The notes beneath the pieces are model-generated. The model worked only from the letters and a program-made list of their open reading frames with translations, did not search any database and was not told where the DNA came from. The position numbers were made by a program, and so were the translations under genes. Shown here piece by piece: positions 1-8,301 of a DNA stretch of 64,000 bases. Source of the DNA: Bacillota bacterium (GTDB lineage Bacteria > Bacillota > Clostridia > Lachnospirales > Lachnospiraceae); contig JAEWJZ010000031.1 in the NCBI GenBank assembly GCA_023386315.1, positions 56,838 through 120,837 of the forward strand, in the 5' to 3' direction. Numbering within the stretch: the first letter of the stretch is position 1; every line of letters starts with the position of its first letter.

Positions 1-47
1 GGCTTCATGGCGAAGCCCGGCCTAAATTACAAATGAAAGGAGAATAA

Positions 48-992
48 ATGGAAAGACCGATTATTTTTTTGTTCCCTGGACAGGGATCACAATATTTACA
101 AATGGGGAAAGAGATTTTCGCACAATCAAAGGTGTTTAGAACTGAGATGGAGCAGTTGGATCAGATTGTTCAAAATGAAGAAGGGTATTCCTTAATAAAC
201 TATCTTTACGATCCTGCGAAAAAGAAAAATATTCCTTTCTGTGAGACGATTTATTCTCATCCGGCAATTTTTATGACAGGATATGCTCTTGCAAAAACTC
301 TTATGGCACAAGGGATAAAACCAGACCTGCTATATGGTGTCAGTTTAGGAGAATATACTGCAATGGCGATATCCGGACAGGTAGACACCGGTGAAATTTT
401 TCGATTTATTTTAAAACAGCCTTCAATTTTTAAAAGCAGCAGACTTAATGGAGGAATGCTTTCTGTTTTTGGAAATCTGCCGGTGTTTGAGAATGAAGAT
501 CACATAGAAGTAGCTGTTATAAATGGTGCCAATCATATCGTACTGTCAGGAAATTCCGCTCAGATCAGCAACACGGAGAAATATTTAAAAAATTATAATA
601 AAACATATTATCGATTGCCGGTAGAATATGGATTCCATTCTTCTGCAATTGAGGATGCAAAAAAGCCTTTTCAGGAACATGCAGGTTTCATTAAAAGAAC
701 TTATCCAAAGATCCCTGTTTTATCATGCGTCAATTATTCGGATGATTCCTTCAGTATGCCGGAGCATTGCTGGAATATCATACGAAACAAGATGGATTTC
801 AGACAGGCAGTCAGGCAGTTGGAGAATAAAATGCCAAATGCACTATATGTTGATCTGGGGTTTTCCGGCACTATGGTAAATATGGCAAAAACTAATTTCA
901 GAAAGGATAGTAACTCTATTGTGCTGGCACCAATAACTATGTTTCGGACAGATCTTTCAAAGATGAATATGAGAAGCCTGGGGGATTACTAA
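48..992 (+). CDS. pksD: Acyltransferase homologue / acyl hydrolase, PksD (PedC-like) type
   Basis: The 314-residue protein has the FabD/malonyl-transacylase fold signature: an N-terminal FPGQGSQ motif (about residues 9-15), a nucleophile elbow GVSLGE with Ser99, and a GFHS motif with His197. The usual nucleophile motif is GHSLGE; here the His before Ser is Val, as in the second class of AT-like proteins of trans-AT clusters (PksD/BaeD, PedC). Those are known to act as proofreading hydrolases that clear stalled acyl groups from carrier proteins. I infer that role here, because a normal AT sits two genes downstream. The start ATG follows AAAGGAGA at the right spacing. It is the first complete gene of the window and lies about 75 bp before the AcpK-type gene. 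The symbol is a family name only. Confidence 0.85.
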   Translation: MERPIIFLFPGQGSQYLQMGKEIFAQSKVFRTEMEQLDQIVQNEEGYSLINYLYDPAKKKNIPFCETIYSHPAIFMTGYALAKTLMAQGIKPDLLYGVSLGEYTAMAISGQVDTGEIFRFILKQPSIFKSSRLNGGMLSVFGNLPVFENEDHIEVAVINGANHIVLSGNSAQISNTEKYLKNYNKTYYRLPVEYGFHSSAIEDAKKPFQEHAGFIKRTYPKIPVLSCVNYSDDSFSMPEHCWNIIRNKMDFRQAVRQLENKMPNALYVDLGFSGTMVNMAKTNFRKDSNSIVLAPITMFRTDLSKMNMRSLGDY

Positions 993-1067
993 GCTTCTGG
1001 ATTCTGATAAGCGTTGAGATGTCTGTAAAAATTATAAAATAATTAATTAGTCAGGAGATGAAAGAGA

Positions 1068-1316
1068 ATGAATGAGAAAGTTGTGAAAGCAGTTAAAACC
1101 AGTATTGCAGAGATTTTACCTGATATTCAAGTGAACGATTTGGATTATAACTTAAGTTTAAAGGATTATGGCGCAAATTCCATTGACCGGACTGATATAG
1201 TTGTCCGTTCAATGGAATTATTAAATTGTAAAGCTGGCATGATGAATTTCGCCGGTGTTAAAAATATCAATGGAATTATAGCCGTTCTCGAAAAAATACT
1301 AAATGACCAATTATAG
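1068..1316 (+). CDS. acpK: Free-standing acyl carrier protein of the HMG/beta-branching cassette (AcpK type)
   Basis: This 82-residue carrier protein has its phosphopantetheine site at Ser38 in the motif GANSIDRTDIV. The 'ANSIDR' context, with Asn instead of Asp before the Ser, is typical of AcpK-type donor ACPs of beta-branching cassettes rather than of fatty-acid ACPs (usually DSL). In such pathways it carries malonyl, decarboxylated by the Ser-type KS to acetyl, and donates acetyl to the HMG-CoA synthase homologue. All partners are in this window (KS at 3636, HCS at 8302, ECH1 at 9556, ECH2 at 4921). It needs a phosphopantetheinyl transferase, not seen here. Confidence 0.9.
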   Translation: MNEKVVKAVKTSIAEILPDIQVNDLDYNLSLKDYGANSIDRTDIVVRSMELLNCKAGMMNFAGVKNINGIIAVLEKILNDQL

Positions 1317-1346
1317 TATTAAAACGAATAATGGAAGGAGTAAAGT

Positions 1347-3599
1347 ATGATCTCATATTTGTTTCCTGGTCAAGGGGCGCAAAAAGTCGGAATGGGTGGG
1401 GAGTTATTTAATGAGTTTGAGGATATAACCAGACTGGCGGACGAAGTACTGGGATATTCGATCAGAGAACTTTGTCTGTTTGATAACTATGGAATGCTGA
1501 ATCAGACGTTATACACCCAGCCGGCACTTTTTACTGTCAATGCACTGATGTATTTAAAAAAAATAAAAGAAACCGGAATTTATCCGGATTATCTGGCGGG
1601 ACATAGCCTGGGAGAATACAACGCATTGCTTGCAGCGGGAGTTTTTGATTTTAAACAGGGACTCCAGATGGTAAAAAAACGGGCGGAACTTATGTCAAAA
1701 GTCTCGGGCGGAGCAATGGCGGCTGTCATTGGACTGGGGCAGGAAGGTTTAACAGAAGCACTGAAAAAGTCCGGATATCTGGGAATTGATATTGCCAACT
1801 ATAATTCCATAAATCAAATTGTTATTTCAGGTAAAGCGGAAGATATACAGTCAGCCAGAGAATCAATCATGGCTGCCGGAGCACTGGATTATAAGGTTTT
1901 AAATGTCAGCGGGGCATTCCATTCCAGATATATGGATGGAGTTCGCAGAGAGTTTGAGGAATTTTTAGATACATTAGGATTTCAGGAACCTGAAATTCCG
2001 GTTATCTCTAACGTGGATCTAACGAAATATAACCAATCCAATGTGAAATGGCTGCTGGGAAGGCATTTGATTTCTCCAGTCAGATGGTGTGACACAGTCC
2101 GTTGTCTGATGGGAAAAGGGGAAATGGAGCAGATAGGACCAGGAAGTGTAATTACCAACTTAGTGAAATCAATCATAAGAAATTCATCACCTCTTGAATT
2201 ACCTGATTCGCAGCCGATTCAAAAGCAGGATGATGAACACAGCTTACCGGATAGAAATGATTTCTCCGGACAATCACTGGGCAGCAGTGAATTAAAATCC
2301 GAATACAACTTAAAATATGCCTACTTTGCTGGTGGTATGTATCGGGAGATTGCATCCAGAGAGCTGGTAGTGAAGATGGGACAGGCCGGAATGATGGGAT
2401 TTCTCGGCAGCGGAGGTCTGTCTCCGGCGCAGATTGATCAGGCTTTGGGCGAAGTTCAGCAACAATTAAATGAAGGCCAGTCATATGGTGTAAATATTGT
2501 CTTTAATCCATTTGATCCGGATAAGGAACGTTCTGTGATAAATCTGATATTGGCGAGAAATGTACATATACTTGAAGCGGCAGCTTATACACAGGTTACC
2601 CCAGCACTGGCTCTGTTCAGATTAAAGGGGCTAAAACAGCAGAAAAATGGCAGTCCACAGCCTGCCAATCATATTATTGCAAAGGTTTCCCGGGCCAGCA
2701 TTGCAGAACAGTTTATGAAACCTGTCCCGGAAGCGGTCAGTCGTCTCCTTTTTGAAAATGGTGAAATAACGGAACTGGAGTATCGCTTATCAAAGTGTCT
2801 CCCGGTAGCTGGTGACATTTGTGTTGAAGCTGATTCAGGTGGTCATACCGATCACGGAAACTTAAATGTGCTGCTTCCATCCGTTCAGATGATCAGAGAC
2901 CAGATTTGTCAGGAGTTTGATTATGAGAAAAAAATCAGGGTCGGAGCAGCGGGCGGTCTGGGAACTCCCCAGGCTGTTGCAGCAGCATTTTTGCTGGGAG
3001 CCGATTTTGTCACAACAGGTTCGATTAATCAATGTACGGTTGAAGCACGGACCAGCGACTGTGTGAAAGACATGCTGCAAAAGGTAGGAATACATGATAC
3101 AGAATATGCTCCTGCAGGGGACCTTTTTGAGATGGGATCAAAAGTACAGGTAATGAGGAAAGGTGTGTTTTTTCCTGCCAGGGCCAACAAGCTGCTGGAG
3201 TTGTACAAGCGCTATGGCGGGCTGGAAGAACTGGATGAAAAAACTGCAGAGCAGCTGCAGAATAAATATTTTGGAAAAAGTTTTAATGAAGTGTTTGAGG
3301 ATGTCAAAGCATATTATCCGGCAGCCGATATTCAAAAAGCAGAAAGCAGCCCCAAATATAAAATGACATTGGTTTTTAAATGGTATTTTGGCTATTCGAC
3401 GCGAATAGCCCTGGAAGGACGGGCAGATCAGCGTGTTAATTTTCAGGTTCAGTGCGGCCCGGCAATGGGAGCCTTTAATGAATGGGCTGGCAAAAGTTCT
3501 CTGGAAAACTGGAGAAACAGACATGTCGATCAGATTGGAATGCAATTGATGGATGAGGCGGCAGCCTTTCTTTTAAAAAGGGTTGGTCAATTGCTGTAG
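1347..3599 (+). CDS. pksE: Bifunctional malonyl-acyltransferase / enoylreductase (AT-ER, PksE/BaeE type)
   Basis: The 750-residue protein has an N-terminal acyltransferase (about 1-285) with FPGQGAQ, the full GHSLGE elbow (Ser87) and a GAFHSR motif. The C-terminal part (about 320-750) is an FMN-dependent oxidoreductase of the PfaD/nitronate-monooxygenase-like family, with GFLGSGGLSP, EADSGGHTDH and VGAAGGLGTPQA motifs. In trans-AT pathways such fusions supply malonyl to all the AT-less modules and also act in trans as enoylreductase. It is the only apparently normal AT in the window, and the assembly line carries no in-line AT or ER. Start by GGAAGGAG upstream of ATG 1347. Which modules receive the trans enoylreduction cannot be read from this sequence. 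Confidence 0.92.
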   Translation: MISYLFPGQGAQKVGMGGELFNEFEDITRLADEVLGYSIRELCLFDNYGMLNQTLYTQPALFTVNALMYLKKIKETGIYPDYLAGHSLGEYNALLAAGVFDFKQGLQMVKKRAELMSKVSGGAMAAVIGLGQEGLTEALKKSGYLGIDIANYNSINQIVISGKAEDIQSARESIMAAGALDYKVLNVSGAFHSRYMDGVRREFEEFLDTLGFQEPEIPVISNVDLTKYNQSNVKWLLGRHLISPVRWCDTVRCLMGKGEMEQIGPGSVITNLVKSIIRNSSPLELPDSQPIQKQDDEHSLPDRNDFSGQSLGSSELKSEYNLKYAYFAGGMYREIASRELVVKMGQAGMMGFLGSGGLSPAQIDQALGEVQQQLNEGQSYGVNIVFNPFDPDKERSVINLILARNVHILEAAAYTQVTPALALFRLKGLKQQKNGSPQPANHIIAKVSRASIAEQFMKPVPEAVSRLLFENGEITELEYRLSKCLPVAGDICVEADSGGHTDHGNLNVLLPSVQMIRDQICQEFDYEKKIRVGAAGGLGTPQAVAAAFLLGADFVTTGSINQCTVEARTSDCVKDMLQKVGIHDTEYAPAGDLFEMGSKVQVMRKGVFFPARANKLLELYKRYGGLEELDEKTAEQLQNKYFGKSFNEVFEDVKAYYPAADIQKAESSPKYKMTLVFKWYFGYSTRIALEGRADQRVNFQVQCGPAMGAFNEWAGKSSLENWRNRHVDQIGMQLMDEAAAFLLKRVGQLL

Positions 3600-3635
3600 G
3601 AGGATGATTTCACCCTGATTTAGAAAAGAGGATGT

Positions 3636-4928
3636 ATGTGGATGAACGAAACAATTAGTATAACCGGTATGGGTATTGTATCTTCAATTGGTCACAATAT
3701 CAGAGAATTTAACGCAGCATTAAAGAAAGGAATTTCTAATATAGGTTATCTTGAAGATACCAGCCACGGCGCTGTGCCCGGTATGGTGGGCGCACCAGTC
3801 AAATGGGATGGGGTTGAAAAAACTCTGGATCAGATGGCAAAGAACAGCATTTGCCCCAGACAAATCGATAAAAATTTATATCAGATGCTGCGGCGGGGGC
3901 CGGAGCCTTCTGCCTGGGCGGTTATTGCAGCACTGCAGGCATGGGATCAGGCAAAGATTACCGGGGTCCCTCCCGATCGGATTGGCATTGTCGTTGCCGG
4001 CAATAACCTGTTGCCGAAATTATCCTACCAGTTATACGAAAAATGTCATCAGGCGCCTGAGTTTATCCCCGCCCGATATGCTCTTAACTATTTAGATACC
4101 AATCTCATAGGGATGATCAGCGAAACCTTACAGATCCATGGAGAGAGTTTTTGCGCCGGAGCTACTTCAGCGAGTGGAAATATAGGAATTATAAAAGGGT
4201 ATCAGATGATTCAGCTGGGGTTGATTGATATTTGCCTGGTGGTGGGAGCAGCAACTGATTTATCTTTACTGGAACTGCAGGCATTTTGCCAGGCCGGTGC
4301 GATGGGAGGGAAAGAATATTATCATTCTCCCCAACTGGCATGCCGCCCTTTTGACCGCCGCCATGAAGGATTTATTTATGGTCAGGCAGCAGCCTGTTTA
4401 ATAATAGAAAGCAGTGAAAACGCCAGGAAACGGGGAGCAGCAGAATATGGACAGATTCTTGGCGGGGCAGTGGTGCTGGATGGCAATCATTTGGCAAATC
4501 CCAATGTCAACGGAGAGAAAAATGCCATTACGCTGGCACTTGCGCGAGCTGGTGTGACCGTTGATCAGATTGATTATATCAATGCACATGGAACTGCGTC
4601 AATTGTCGGCGATGAAACCGAGGCACAGGCAATTGAAGAAGTTTTTCAGGGTCAACTGGAACATTTATGGGTCAATTCCACGAAGGGGCTGACCGGCCAT
4701 TGCCTGAGTTCGGCAGGAGTTGTGGAAGCTGTTGCTGTCATTCTGCAGATGAAAGAAAACTTCCTGCACCCCAACCTTAATCTGGATGATCCCATTAGCC
4801 ATAAAATAAATTTTGCCGGAAACTGTTCAATGGAAAAAAATATCACATACGCGGTTAGCAATTCCTTTGCTTTTGGGGGCATCAACAGCAGTATTGTGTT
4901 GAAAAAAGGAGCGAATATTGATGAGTGA
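3636..4928 (+). CDS. pksF: Ketosynthase-like malonyl-ACP decarboxylase (KS with Cys to Ser), PksF type
   Basis: The 430-residue FabF-fold protein starts with ITGMGIVSSIG and keeps the two catalytic His motifs (NAHGTAS and GLTGHCL). The nucleophile position lies in GATSASGN, where Ser178 stands in place of the usual Cys. KS-like proteins with this change do not condense; in beta-branching cassettes (PksF, CurC) they decarboxylate malonyl on the donor ACP to acetyl. A second in-frame ATG at 3642 has better spacing from the AAAAGAGG upstream and may be the true start. The last eight bases overlap the next gene (ATGAGTGA), which suggests translational coupling. Confidence 0.9.
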   Translation: MWMNETISITGMGIVSSIGHNIREFNAALKKGISNIGYLEDTSHGAVPGMVGAPVKWDGVEKTLDQMAKNSICPRQIDKNLYQMLRRGPEPSAWAVIAALQAWDQAKITGVPPDRIGIVVAGNNLLPKLSYQLYEKCHQAPEFIPARYALNYLDTNLIGMISETLQIHGESFCAGATSASGNIGIIKGYQMIQLGLIDICLVVGAATDLSLLELQAFCQAGAMGGKEYYHSPQLACRPFDRRHEGFIYGQAAACLIIESSENARKRGAAEYGQILGGAVVLDGNHLANPNVNGEKNAITLALARAGVTVDQIDYINAHGTASIVGDETEAQAIEEVFQGQLEHLWVNSTKGLTGHCLSSAGVVEAVAVILQMKENFLHPNLNLDDPISHKINFAGNCSMEKNITYAVSNSFAFGGINSSIVLKKGANIDE

Positions 4929-5682
4929 TGGAGTGGTAAGATTAAAAAAAGAAGGTCACGTGGCTTATGTCATTCTGGAAGAAAAAGAGTTTAAAAACAC
5001 TCTGACCATACGCTTCATTCAAGGTCTTAAGTGGGCTTTCGAGGAGATTGAGAAAGATTCTGAAATTAAAGTGGTGGTGGTCCATGGGTATGATAATTAT
5101 TTCTGCTGCGGCGGGACCAAAGAAGGGCTGCATGGCCTGTATGACGGAGTTATGAAAGGGGGCGGAGTTCAATTTACCGATATGGACTTTCATGATATTA
5201 TGTTCCGCTGCCGGGTACCGGTGATTGCAGCCATGCAGGGACATGCTTTGGGCGGAGGGCTGGCACTGGGGTGTTTTGCAGACATTGTTATTATGGGAGA
5301 ACAGTGTGTTTATAACGCCAGTTTTATGAAATATGGGTTTACACCAGGGATGGGGGCTACTTATATCATTCCGAAAAGATTTGGAGCGCTGCTGGGAAAT
5401 GAAATGCTGTTTACAGCCAGGAATTATTTCGGCACGGAATTAAAGGAGCGGGGAATCAACGCCATCATTATAAAAAAAGAAGAAGTGATTGGCTTTGCTT
5501 CAGATATGGCCAGAGATATCGCCGATAAACCATTAATTTCTCTGATCGAATTAAAAAAGGCGCTGACGTCTCACATGGCGGAAGATATAAGAATTGCCGT
5601 TGACAGGGAACTTGAAATGCACCGGATTTCATTTAAGCAGGCAGAAGTAATTGAACGAATTGAGGGCAGGTATCGCGAGTGA
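4921..5682 (+). CDS. pksI: Enoyl-CoA hydratase-family decarboxylase ECH2 (PksI type)
   Basis: This crotonase-fold protein of 253 residues carries the oxyanion-hole stretches YFCCGGTKEG and AMQGHALGGGLALG, followed by FMKYGFTPGMGATYI, which I recognise as very close to PksI/BaeI. ECH2 enzymes decarboxylate 3-methylglutaconyl-ACP and leave the beta-methyl (or exomethylene) branch. A TTG three bases earlier is also in frame, but ATG 4921 lies nine bases after AAAGGAG and is the better start. It overlaps the upstream KS-like gene by eight bases. Its ECH1 partner lies about 3.9 kb away, separated by the carbamoyltransferase, secreted protein and HCS genes. Confidence 0.9.
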   Translation: MSDGVVRLKKEGHVAYVILEEKEFKNTLTIRFIQGLKWAFEEIEKDSEIKVVVVHGYDNYFCCGGTKEGLHGLYDGVMKGGGVQFTDMDFHDIMFRCRVPVIAAMQGHALGGGLALGCFADIVIMGEQCVYNASFMKYGFTPGMGATYIIPKRFGALLGNEMLFTARNYFGTELKERGINAIIIKKEEVIGFASDMARDIADKPLISLIELKKALTSHMAEDIRIAVDRELEMHRISFKQAEVIERIEGRYRE

Positions 5683-5697
5683 AAAAAGGAGGTATCT

Positions 5698-5790
5698 ATG
5701 ATCGACTGTATGATTATTGTCAATGGTGAGATGAAGTCATCGAAACAAACACTGAAAATGGAAATGAAACTGGGTTTTGGGACCAGCTGA
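5698..5790 (+). CDS. Possible 30-residue ORF with a strong ribosome binding site
   Basis: Between the ECH2 gene and the carbamoyltransferase a textbook AAAGGAGGT precedes ATG 5698, which opens a 30-codon frame ending in TGA at 5788-5790. The peptide begins MIDCMIIVNGEM and contains several Met and Lys codons; I see no known motif. It may be a real small protein, a leader, or the broken start of a lost gene. The good Shine-Dalgarno sequence is the only support. Confidence 0.3.
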   Translation: MIDCMIIVNGEMKSSKQTLKMEMKLGFGTS

Positions 5791-5842
5791 TGCAGGCCGG
5801 AAGATGCAGAATATAAAAGACTATAAGAAAAGGAGCGAATCA

Positions 5843-7624
5843 ATGAAAAAGAATTATATTGGAATTGCAAACACGTTTCATGACAGTTCTGTGGCCATTG
5901 TAAATTCAGAGGGCAAAGTGGTTTTTGCCCAGGCGACGGAAAGATATTTACAAAATAAACGGGCAATTCATGCGCCGGCAGATCAGTTCATCAATATCGG
6001 CAGATTGGTGGAGCAATATTGTGAACCCGGAGCGGAATTGATTGTCGCCAATACCTGGAGTTCCAATGCCGGAGCAATGGGGGAACAAGCCACAAGACTG
6101 GTCAATCAGGAAGAGGATGCATGGCGGGATGAAAATGGCCGCATACCGGATCTGATCTTTGATAAGCTTGCATTTAGAAAGTTCGCGATTCGGGCGCAGA
6201 TTAATGCCGCTCAATTGGCAAACATAACTCTTCGCTATGAATTAAGTCAGTTAGAACAATGGCGGAGCAATACTGACTTTAAGGTCAGATGTTATGATCA
6301 CCATCTGACTCATGCTGCAACTGCATGTTTTACTGCCCCCTTTGCATCAGGGGTATGTGCTATCGTCGACGGATACGGAGAAGGCTGTTCTTCGCAATGC
6401 TTCCGTTATGAAAACGGACGGATCAGCAGTCTTACACAAGCGGATGGACAGGGCTTTTTGTCAGCGAGTTTAGGTACGTTTTATATGATTATCTGTGATG
6501 TATGCGGATTTGGTTACTTCAGAGGAGAGGAATGGAAAGTAATGGGATTGGCCGCATATGGTAAATTTAACCAGCAGTATTATGATATTATGAGACCAAT
6601 GATGGAGGTACAGGAATTATCCATAACAGCCTGCAGTCCGCTTAAATATAATCAACGGCTCAGAAAGCTGTATAGCCTAAAGCGGAAGCCCGGCCAAAGC
6701 GCTCTTGAGATGGCGGACCTTGCATATACAGGTCAATATGTTTACAGTGAGATACTCTTTGAATATTTAAATAATCTATATAAGGCCGCTCCTTCCGATC
6801 ATGTAATACTTGGTGGGGGCAGCTTTTTAAATTCCTGGGCAAATGGGGAAATAACCACACGCACTCCCTTCCGGAAGTCATATATATTCAGTGCCCCAGG
6901 GGATGACGGCAATTCATTGGGTGCGGCACTTTTAGCATATTATGAAGATAATCCTGATAAAAGGCCTCAAAATAGTTTCCAAAGTCCCTATCTGGGGTCT
7001 GCAATATCCATGGATTCAATTGAAAAATTCAAGAAATTTGGCGGTCTTAATCAATATACCAGAGAATATCCGGGAACTGTCCATAAAAAAGCGGCCGAGC
7101 TTTTAGCTCAGGGAAAAATAATCGGATGGATTCAGGGCCGTGCTGAGTTCGGGCCGAGAGCACTTGGCAACCGGTCGATTTTAGCTGATCCACGCCGGGC
7201 TGACTGTCAGGAAAAAATCAACCAGCGGGTCAAATTCAGAGAAGAATTCAGACCCTTTGCTCCATCGGTGCTGCATCAGTATGCTGGGGAGTATTTTATC
7301 GGATATGAGGAATCTCCTTACATGGAACGGACTTTAAAGTACCACCAGGATGCTGCTTTGAAAGTTCCGGGGGTGGTTCATGTAAATCAGTCGGGAAGGC
7401 TGCAGACAGTCAAAAAAGAATGGAATGAAAAATACTACAACCTGATTGAAGCATTTTACCAATTAACAGGGGTTCCGGTAATCTTAAACACCAGTTTTAA
7501 CGTCATGGGTAAGCCGATTAGTCACTCGCTTGAAGATGTTTTGAGTGTATTTTTTACCTCTGGGCTGGATGCACTGATTATTAATGATCTGATTATTGAG
7601 AAACCAGATCCAACGTATGATTAA
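5843..7624 (+). CDS. O-carbamoyltransferase (NodU/CmcH/TobZ family)
   Basis: The 593-residue protein begins with YIGIANTFHDSSVA, the ASKHA/Kae1-like nucleotide-binding start of the family. It has a metal-binding-type cluster DHHLTHAATA (His153, His154, His157) and VDGYGEG. The C-terminal YrdC-like part contains FGPRALGNRSILADPR and PVILNTSFNVMGKPI. These enzymes make carbamoyl-AMP from carbamoyl phosphate and ATP and transfer the carbamoyl group to a hydroxyl or amine. In a PKS operon the likely role is late carbamoylation of a polyketide hydroxyl; the site cannot be predicted. I placed the start at ATG 5843, eight bases after AAAGGAG. An in-frame upstream start at 5777 has no such site and would overlap the small ORF at 5698. 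Confidence 0.9.
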   Translation: MKKNYIGIANTFHDSSVAIVNSEGKVVFAQATERYLQNKRAIHAPADQFINIGRLVEQYCEPGAELIVANTWSSNAGAMGEQATRLVNQEEDAWRDENGRIPDLIFDKLAFRKFAIRAQINAAQLANITLRYELSQLEQWRSNTDFKVRCYDHHLTHAATACFTAPFASGVCAIVDGYGEGCSSQCFRYENGRISSLTQADGQGFLSASLGTFYMIICDVCGFGYFRGEEWKVMGLAAYGKFNQQYYDIMRPMMEVQELSITACSPLKYNQRLRKLYSLKRKPGQSALEMADLAYTGQYVYSEILFEYLNNLYKAAPSDHVILGGGSFLNSWANGEITTRTPFRKSYIFSAPGDDGNSLGAALLAYYEDNPDKRPQNSFQSPYLGSAISMDSIEKFKKFGGLNQYTREYPGTVHKKAAELLAQGKIIGWIQGRAEFGPRALGNRSILADPRRADCQEKINQRVKFREEFRPFAPSVLHQYAGEYFIGYEESPYMERTLKYHQDAALKVPGVVHVNQSGRLQTVKKEWNEKYYNLIEAFYQLTGVPVILNTSFNVMGKPISHSLEDVLSVFFTSGLDALIINDLIIEKPDPTYD

Positions 7625-7647
7625 TTAAAGAGAGAAGGAGAACTATA

Positions 7648-8250
7648 ATGCTAAAAGAAAATGCAGTGAACAAAAATCAAACAAGACGGTTTGTTTCAAA
7701 AGCATTTGCCTGGATTTTGGGATTTGTAATCGCGTTTACATCTGCAACATTGCCTGTCAGAGCAGAAGTTTCCAAACAAGCTGTTACCATACACCGTGGG
7801 GTGTATGATAATCGCTCCTGCCGGAGTGAGGCCGATTACCTGATTGAAAATAAATATCCTGATGCACCTATGCCTGCGGATGGTGAAATTCTTGATTATT
7901 ATCTTGAAAATGGAAGAATAAAAGGTATCAACGGACTGGAACAATTGGATTTTATTATCACAAGTACCGGGGAATTACGGGTTGGAAAAAGACATCTTTT
8001 TCTTGCCAACAGACAGCCCGTTTTAGCAGCGGGTCAGCTGGAACTGGATGGATGCGGGAAAATTAAAAAGATCGATAACCTTTCGGGACATTATCAACCC
8101 ACAGTGCAGCAGGCAATGCGTTTTCAGGCATTGCTAAGCAATCTGGGTGCAGATTTAAGGAATACCCTGTTAACATACTATACGATCAAACTGGACAGTT
8201 CGGGATTTCCAAGTGAGGCTGTTCTTGTATATTCCAAAATGATTAAATAA
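7648..8250 (+). CDS. Secreted protein of unknown function with an SGHY motif
   Basis: The 200-residue protein starts with a clear Sec signal peptide: a basic stretch ending in QTRR, a hydrophobic core AWILGFVIAFTSATLPV, and a probable cleavage after VRA (residue 39). The mature part (about 160 residues) shows no enzyme motif I recognise. It contains LAAGQLELDG followed by a SGHYQP stretch (Ser146-His148-Tyr149), similar to a short G-H-Y-x-P motif I recall from various uncharacterised proteins. It sits in tandem between two biosynthetic genes with its own GAGAAGGAG site, so it is co-transcribed with them. A role in self-protection or product handling is only a guess. Confidence 0.75.
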   Translation: MLKENAVNKNQTRRFVSKAFAWILGFVIAFTSATLPVRAEVSKQAVTIHRGVYDNRSCRSEADYLIENKYPDAPMPADGEILDYYLENGRIKGINGLEQLDFIITSTGELRVGKRHLFLANRQPVLAAGQLELDGCGKIKKIDNLSGHYQPTVQQAMRFQALLSNLGADLRNTLLTYYTIKLDSSGFPSEAVLVYSKMIK

Positions 8251-8301
8251 TAGCTGGTTTGTGATGCAGCTGCAGAATAATTATCTTACAGGAGGAAAAT
8301 T

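Noticed and set aside
1..17. Inverted repeat GGCTTC/GAAGCC at the left edge, possible terminator or hairpin
   Set aside because: No T-run follows and the upstream sequence is outside the window, so its role cannot be supported.
1014..1040. Promoter-like TTGAGA ... TAAAAT before the AcpK-type gene
   Set aside because: The spacing is only about 15 bp in an AT-rich gap of a co-directional operon; chance is a sufficient explanation.
5777..5842. Longer N-terminus of the carbamoyltransferase from 5777
   Set aside because: No ribosome binding site, overlap with the small ORF, and the family N-terminus fits the start at 5843.
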